DNA from: Gilvimarinus xylanilyticus
GTDB lineage: Bacteria > Pseudomonadota > Gammaproteobacteria > Pseudomonadales > Cellvibrionaceae
DNA length: 64,000 nucleotides
Reading direction: 5' to 3'
NCBI RefSeq assembly: GCF_024195295.1
Contig: NZ_JAMFTH010000006.1
Span: 124,001-188,000 of the forward strand
Below the pieces are notes generated by a model, which was given only the letters and a program-made list of their open reading frames with translations, searched no databases and was not told the DNA's origin. Of the stretch, positions 60,243 through 64,000 are shown piece by piece. Position numbers and translations under genes: made by a program. Every line of letters starts with the position of its first letter. Within the stretch, counting starts at the first letter, position 1.

Positions 60243-61331
60243 ATGAAGACCCTTCAAGTTGATTTGGGTGAGCGCAGTTACCCGATTTACATTGGCGAGC
60301 AGTTGCTTACTGACGCCCAATGTTTTATTCCCCACATCAAAGGCAAACAGGTTTGCATCGTAACCAATGAGACGATTGCGCCCTTATATTTGCAACCTTT
60401 AAGCGACTTGCTCATTGATGCCGGCTTCACCTTAGAGACTGTGGTTCTACCCGATGGCGAAGCCCATAAAAACTTAGACACACTCAATCTGATTTTCGAC
60501 AAGCTCTTGGGTTCCCGATTTAATCGCCAGGCGACACTCGTTGCCCTCGGTGGTGGCGTTGTGGGGGATATGACAGGGTTTGCAGCCGCCTCGTACCAGC
60601 GCGGTGTTAACTTTATTCAAGTCCCCACCACCTTATTGTCCATGGTTGATTCCTCCGTTGGCGGTAAGACCGGCGTAAACCATGCCTTGGGCAAAAATAT
60701 GATAGGCGCCTTCTATCAGCCCCAAGCTGTGATTGCCGATGTCTCCGTACTTAGAAGTCTGCCGGTTCGCGAGCTTGCTGCGGGGGTCGCCGAAGTAATC
60801 AAATATGGTTTGATCTGCGACGCAGAGTTTTTTGAGTGGCTGGAGGATAATATCGCCGCCGTTATGAGTGGGGATGCCCGGGCGCAAATATACAGTGTAG
60901 TGCGCTCATGTGAAGATAAAGCTCGAGTTGTGGCCGCCGATGAGCGCGAAGGTGGTATTCGGGCGATCCTGAATTTGGGGCATACTTTTGGCCATGCCAT
61001 TGAAACGGCCCAAGGGTATGGTAACTGGTTGCACGGTGAGGCGGTGGCGACCGGGATGTTGATGGCGATCGACTTATCCTGCCGTATGGGGAAGGTCGAA
61101 CGCACGGTTTACGAGCGGGCCGAGCGTTTGCTAAAGGCTGCAGAGCTGCCCACACGCAGCCCTAAAGATATGAGTAATGACCAGTTCCTAGCATTGATGG
61201 CGGTGGATAAAAAGGCATTGGATGGTGGCCTGCGGCTGGTTTTAATGGAAGCGTTGGGGCAGGCTTATGTGACCGCGGACTTTGCTCATTCATTATTAGA
61301 GCAAACCCTAGATCACGCCCGCAATGGCTAA
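60243..61331 (+). CDS. aroB: 3-dehydroquinate synthase
   Basis: A 362-residue NAD- and metal-dependent enzyme that cyclises DAHP to 3-dehydroquinate. NAD binding is shown by LPDGEAHKN and [15 protein letters not shown]; the metal site by the EVIKYG glutamate, the [10 protein letters not shown] histidine and the [11 protein letters not shown] histidine. The aroK-aroB-damX order is conserved in gammaproteobacteria. Confidence 0.97.
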   Translation: MKTLQVDLGERSYPIYIGEQLLTDAQCFIPHIKGKQVCIVTNETIAPLYLQPLSDLLIDAGFTLETVVLPDGEAHKNLDTLNLIFDKLLGSRFNRQATLVALGGGVVGDMTGFAAASYQRGVNFIQVPTTLLSMVDSSVGGKTGVNHALGKNMIGAFYQPQAVIADVSVLRSLPVRELAAGVAEVIKYGLICDAEFFEWLEDNIAAVMSGDARAQIYSVVRSCEDKARVVAADEREGGIRAILNLGHTFGHAIETAQGYGNWLHGEAVATGMLMAIDLSCRMGKVERTVYERAERLLKAAELPTRSPKDMSNDQFLALMAVDKKALDGGLRLVLMEALGQAYVTADFAHSLLEQTLDHARNG

Positions 61332-61361
61332 TGCTTAAGCAACCAACAGGTGGATGCAGCA

Positions 61362-62984
61362 ATGAATGATCCCAATTACTTTGATGCGCTAGGTTTGCAT
61401 AAAGACCCTTTTGGTTCGGGCCCTGCGCCGGACTTATGGTCCGGTCTAGAGGCTCTGTCGCTCGAGGTGTTGCATACTGTTGAGTTTGTTGCTCCTGTCG
61501 CTGTGGTCGTTGGGCCGAGCGGAACGGGGAAAACCTCGCTCGCGACTGAATTGGCGGCTCGCCTGGAAAACTCCGGCGATACTCTGAGTTTAAGAGCTGC
61601 CAAGCTTAATAGCGAAAACCAGCTTTTGGGTGTGATTGCCGATTTCCTTGATTTGCCCGTGGATGCAGGGGCGCGCGCTGGAGAACTGTTGGTGCAAATT
61701 CGCTCGGCGATGACCGAAGGGCAGTTATACCTACTGATAGACGATGCCGATCTTTTGGGGGATGAGAGTCTTGCGCCTTTGATGAGTTTATTGCAGTCGT
61801 CGCGCGAGCTCCCGCCAATCCGGATTGTCTTGCTCTCCGCCAGGGACATTTCCTCCAGGTTGGATGGCTACGGGATGCCTGATATTGCCGTTCAGGATTT
61901 TTATATCCCGTTTATTGAGCTACCCGAGGCCGCCGGTTTACTCCAGTTACGCGTTGAGCAAGCGGGCTACACCGGCGCCGATCCGCTATTTGATGAGTCT
62001 TTAGTCGAGCCGTGGTGGGAAGAGGCTGAGGGTAACTTTAACCGCCTTTTTGGCCAGGCAAAAATGTGGCTGCTGGAAGAAGCATTGAGTGCTCAGGAGC
62101 CGGCTTCGCCGAGTGAAAAGTCAGCTCCACGCTTACCGGTGGTCCATGTGGTCGCTGTGGCAGCGCTGATTGCCGGTTTGGGAATGGTGTACCTTTACAG
62201 TGGTGATACTGAGGAAGAAGGTGCAAATACCGGTGTTGATAAGCCGGTAGAAGGCGGGGTGAGTTTGCAGATCCCGCCGCAGCGTAAGGAAGTTGTTGGA
62301 CCTGGTGTGAAGCAATCGGAGCCTGCAGGTTCAGTTGGGCCGAAGACTTCAGGTGCCCGGAACACTCTTCCTCAAAGTGCAGAAGGGGGAGGTGAAGATT
62401 TTGTATCAACGCAGACTGGTGAGCCTTTGTCGCGAGAGGTGGAAACCGGGGACTCTTTCTCGGCTGACGCTGTTCGACACATCGATCAGAATGCGGAAAA
62501 AAGTTTAACGCGTACGGCAAAAGATGCCACTACAGAAGAAGGTAGTAACAGTTCGACTCAGTTGTCTTCGGTTCGCGCTGCTGACGAGCTTCAAAGCCTG
62601 TCACAACCGGTAGCCACCGTTGAAGACAGTGGATTGGGGGCGGGGGGCGAAGCTGAAGCAGGTGGCCAGGTTAGACCCGCGAGCGCAAGTTATGAGTTTG
62701 ATGAGTTGGAAATATTGTCTTGGCCCGAGAGCGATTACACTCTTCAGGTGCTGGGGGTTAGTAGTGAGGCTTCGGCGCGTAATTATATCGATGTTCAGGC
62801 GAATAAATCGCAGTTAGTGCTCTACACTACGGAGCGCGATGGAAAACCCTGGTTTGTGGTTTTGGCGGGACGTTACGCCAGTCGTGCCGATGCGAAGTCG
62901 GCGATTTCGGGATTGCCGGATCGGCAGCAGAAGGCAAGCCCGTGGATTCGGTCGGTGGAGGCCATTCACGCCGCCATACGCTAG
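61362..62984 (+). CDS. damX: DamX-like AAA/SPOR-domain protein
   Basis: A 540-residue bitopic protein. The ATG at 61362 has an AGGTGG site eight bases before it; a GTG at 61350 would add four residues. The N-terminal cytoplasmic ExeA/GspA-like AAA domain (about 1-245) keeps a full Walker A, VGPSGTGKTS at 50-59, and LYLLIDDADLL as Walker B. A membrane helix (about 263-283) leads to a long acidic, Ser/Gly/Gln-rich periplasmic linker (about 285-440) and a C-terminal SPOR domain (about 455-535) with YTLQVLGVSSEASARNYID. E. coli DamX localises to the septum through its SPOR domain. The intact ATPase motif sets this version apart from the truncated E. coli protein. Confidence 0.88.
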   Translation: MNDPNYFDALGLHKDPFGSGPAPDLWSGLEALSLEVLHTVEFVAPVAVVVGPSGTGKTSLATELAARLENSGDTLSLRAAKLNSENQLLGVIADFLDLPVDAGARAGELLVQIRSAMTEGQLYLLIDDADLLGDESLAPLMSLLQSSRELPPIRIVLLSARDISSRLDGYGMPDIAVQDFYIPFIELPEAAGLLQLRVEQAGYTGADPLFDESLVEPWWEEAEGNFNRLFGQAKMWLLEEALSAQEPASPSEKSAPRLPVVHVVAVAALIAGLGMVYLYSGDTEEEGANTGVDKPVEGGVSLQIPPQRKEVVGPGVKQSEPAGSVGPKTSGARNTLPQSAEGGGEDFVSTQTGEPLSREVETGDSFSADAVRHIDQNAEKSLTRTAKDATTEEGSNSSTQLSSVRAADELQSLSQPVATVEDSGLGAGGEAEAGGQVRPASASYEFDELEILSWPESDYTLQVLGVSSEASARNYIDVQANKSQLVLYTTERDGKPWFVVLAGRYASRADAKSAISGLPDRQQKASPWIRSVEAIHAAIR

Positions 62985-63021
62985 TAGATGGCTCTTTCGA
63001 TAGGCTATTAAAGTATGAATA

Positions 63022-63053
63022 TAAAAATCCCCGCTCCGGCGGGGATTTTTATA
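63022..63053. terminator. Bidirectional terminator between damX and the Ig-like protein gene
   Basis: ATAAAAATCCCCGC-TCC-GGCGGGGATTTTTAT is an almost perfect palindrome with A-run left and T-run right. It serves damX on plus and the gene ending at 63080 on minus. Confidence 0.92.
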
Positions 63054-63079
63054 TCTGAAGTGAAATTATTTAATGTGGA

Positions 63080-64000
63080 TCAAGAATCGTCATCTTCGGG
63101 TTCGGGTATTTCCGAATGGACATCCACAGTGCGCGAGTATTTAGTTCCGTCTGGCATGGTGACTTCTACAATTACAATACCATCGGCTGCCTCTGAAGCA
63201 TCAGCGCTAATCAATAGAAAGCCGCCGCCCGGCTCAGTGGACTTGGCCAGCTCGCCCTCGGGATTGACTACGGCTTCTACGCCTATGCTGGCGTCTGTAT
63301 TGACGCTTACCTCAGTGCCGCCTGGGAGACCATTGCCGTTGCAGTCTGCCAGTAGAAAACGAATGCTTGTGCTGCTGCCAGGGTCTAGCTCAAGAGCGTT
63401 GGGGATGCCCCAGATAATTGGGTTGCGGTCGCAACTCATAATAAGCGTCAGCTCAGCCCGGGTCAGAACGGTATCGCGGCTGCATAGCCCCGCTGCGGCA
63501 TCAGCTTCGCGGCACAGTGCGCCGTTATAGATGCCATCTCCGGGGATGTATTCATTGTCATCTCCAGCTGTAGTGGTGGCGATCTCTTCTCTGGCGCTAT
63601 TGTATTTGCCGTCAAAGTTGCGATCGATATAAGGTGAGCCTAAATCGTCACAGCCATAGGCTGTAGAGCCTGTCTCGGAAGTTACGTGTGAGGCAGATCC
63701 GGAAACCGGTTCGGCGGCCAGGCAATTGATAGCCCTTCTGTTCGAGTCGCCACCGGGGCTGCTCGCGGTATAAAAGACGTCTTTATTAGGGTCATATAGC
63801 CCGTTGTTATTTACATCAATAAATGATTCGTTACCAATGGTGGTCGCAAGTATGCGTACGCGCCCGTCGCGGCAGTGGAACGCTGTGACAGGGCTTCCAT
63901 TATCGCATATAAGTTTTGGCATCTCGCTGTGATCGCTAGGGTCTTCTCTGTAAGGAGTAAACCCCATATCGGCTTCCGGTTTAGGCTCTTGTGATTGCCA
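63080..64000 (-). CDS. C-terminal part of a large Ig-like surface protein (runs off the window)
   Basis: The open frame continues without a stop to the right edge, so the start lies outside. About 306 residues are visible. Two calcium-loop-like segments (DVNNNGLYDPNKD and DRNFDGKYNSARE) resemble dockerin or thrombospondin type 3 loops. The C-terminal 100 residues look like a bacterial Ig-like domain (GLPGGTEVSVNTDASIGVEA). Five to six cysteines in the middle could form disulfides. The product is probably exported and attached to the surface; relatives in marine bacteria carry arrays of invasin/intimin-like domains. Family and function are not certain. Confidence 0.6.
   Translation of the reverse strand, partial: WQSQEPKPEADMGFTPYREDPSDHSEMPKLICDNGSPVTAFHCRDGRVRILATTIGNESFIDVNNNGLYDPNKDVFYTASSPGGDSNRRAINCLAAEPVSGSASHVTSETGSTAYGCDDLGSPYIDRNFDGKYNSAREEIATTTAGDDNEYIPGDGIYNGALCREADAAAGLCSRDTVLTRAELTLIMSCDRNPIIWGIPNALELDPGSSTSIRFLLADCNGNGLPGGTEVSVNTDASIGVEAVVNPEGELAKSTEPGGGFLLISADASEAADGIVIVEVTMPDGTKYSRTVDVHSEIPEPEDDDS

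Overview
The window is a 64 kb piece of a gammaproteobacterial chromosome. Gene content and order suggest a marine, polysaccharide-degrading member of the Cellvibrionaceae or a close relative. This is inferred from a poly-serine linker in a secreted lipoprotein, GH5 and CE4 carbohydrate-active enzymes, an ectoine-catabolism operon, a DUF3450/ExbB/ExbD/TonB operon and a gammaproteobacterial core gene set. I found no tRNA, rRNA, CRISPR array, prophage or intact insertion sequence. Coding density is high and most genes are core functions.

Layout. 0-4.1 kb: secreted polysaccharide deacetylase (minus), a large Ig-like/beta-propeller lipoprotein and a stand-alone EAL phosphodiesterase. 4.3-9.5 kb: four-gene ectoine degradation operon in the order doeB2-doeD-doeA-doeC, which would take ectoine to aspartate. 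9.6-11.6 kb: secreted GH5 glycosidase and a small lipoprotein whose 3' end runs into a 272-bp foldback repeat. 11.9-14.7 kb: rlmI, converging on and overlapping an imelysin-like lipoprotein/HAD phosphatase pair. 14.9-20.0 kb: rppH, ptsP, lgt-thyA-folA. 20.3-25.5 kb: a six-gene energy-transduction operon (DUF3450, TtpC-like, ExbB, ExbD, TonB, TPR) with codon use typical of high expression. 25.5-32.5 kb, minus strand: ilvD (followed by a second, 267-bp inverted-repeat element), argA-argE, and a Pit phosphate transporter with its DUF47 partner.

32.6-45.6 kb, plus strand: an orphan GspE/PilB-type ATPase, glnE, ilvE, then an LPS block (waaF, waaL, GT2, msbA, hldE, GT2). 45.6-51.6 kb, minus strand: a membrane protein of unknown function, DUF971, hslU, hslV (behind a good sigma-32-type promoter), an FtsN-like SPOR protein and priA. 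51.8-54.6 kb: rpmE and, convergent, the class A penicillin-binding protein mrcA. 54.7-63.0 kb: the conserved pilMNOPQ-aroK-aroB-damX block linking type IV pilus assembly, the shikimate pathway and cell division. 63.1-64.0 kb: the 3' part of a large Ig-like, calcium-loop surface protein that runs off the right edge.

The least ordinary items are the compact ectoine operon with an M20-type deacetylase and a metal-ligand-less M24 hydrolase, two non-autonomous inverted-repeat elements placed exactly at gene ends, the DUF3450-TonB-TPR operon whose accessory members lack a firm function, and the orphan secretion-type ATPase beside glnE. No wholly new system could be demonstrated from sequence alone.
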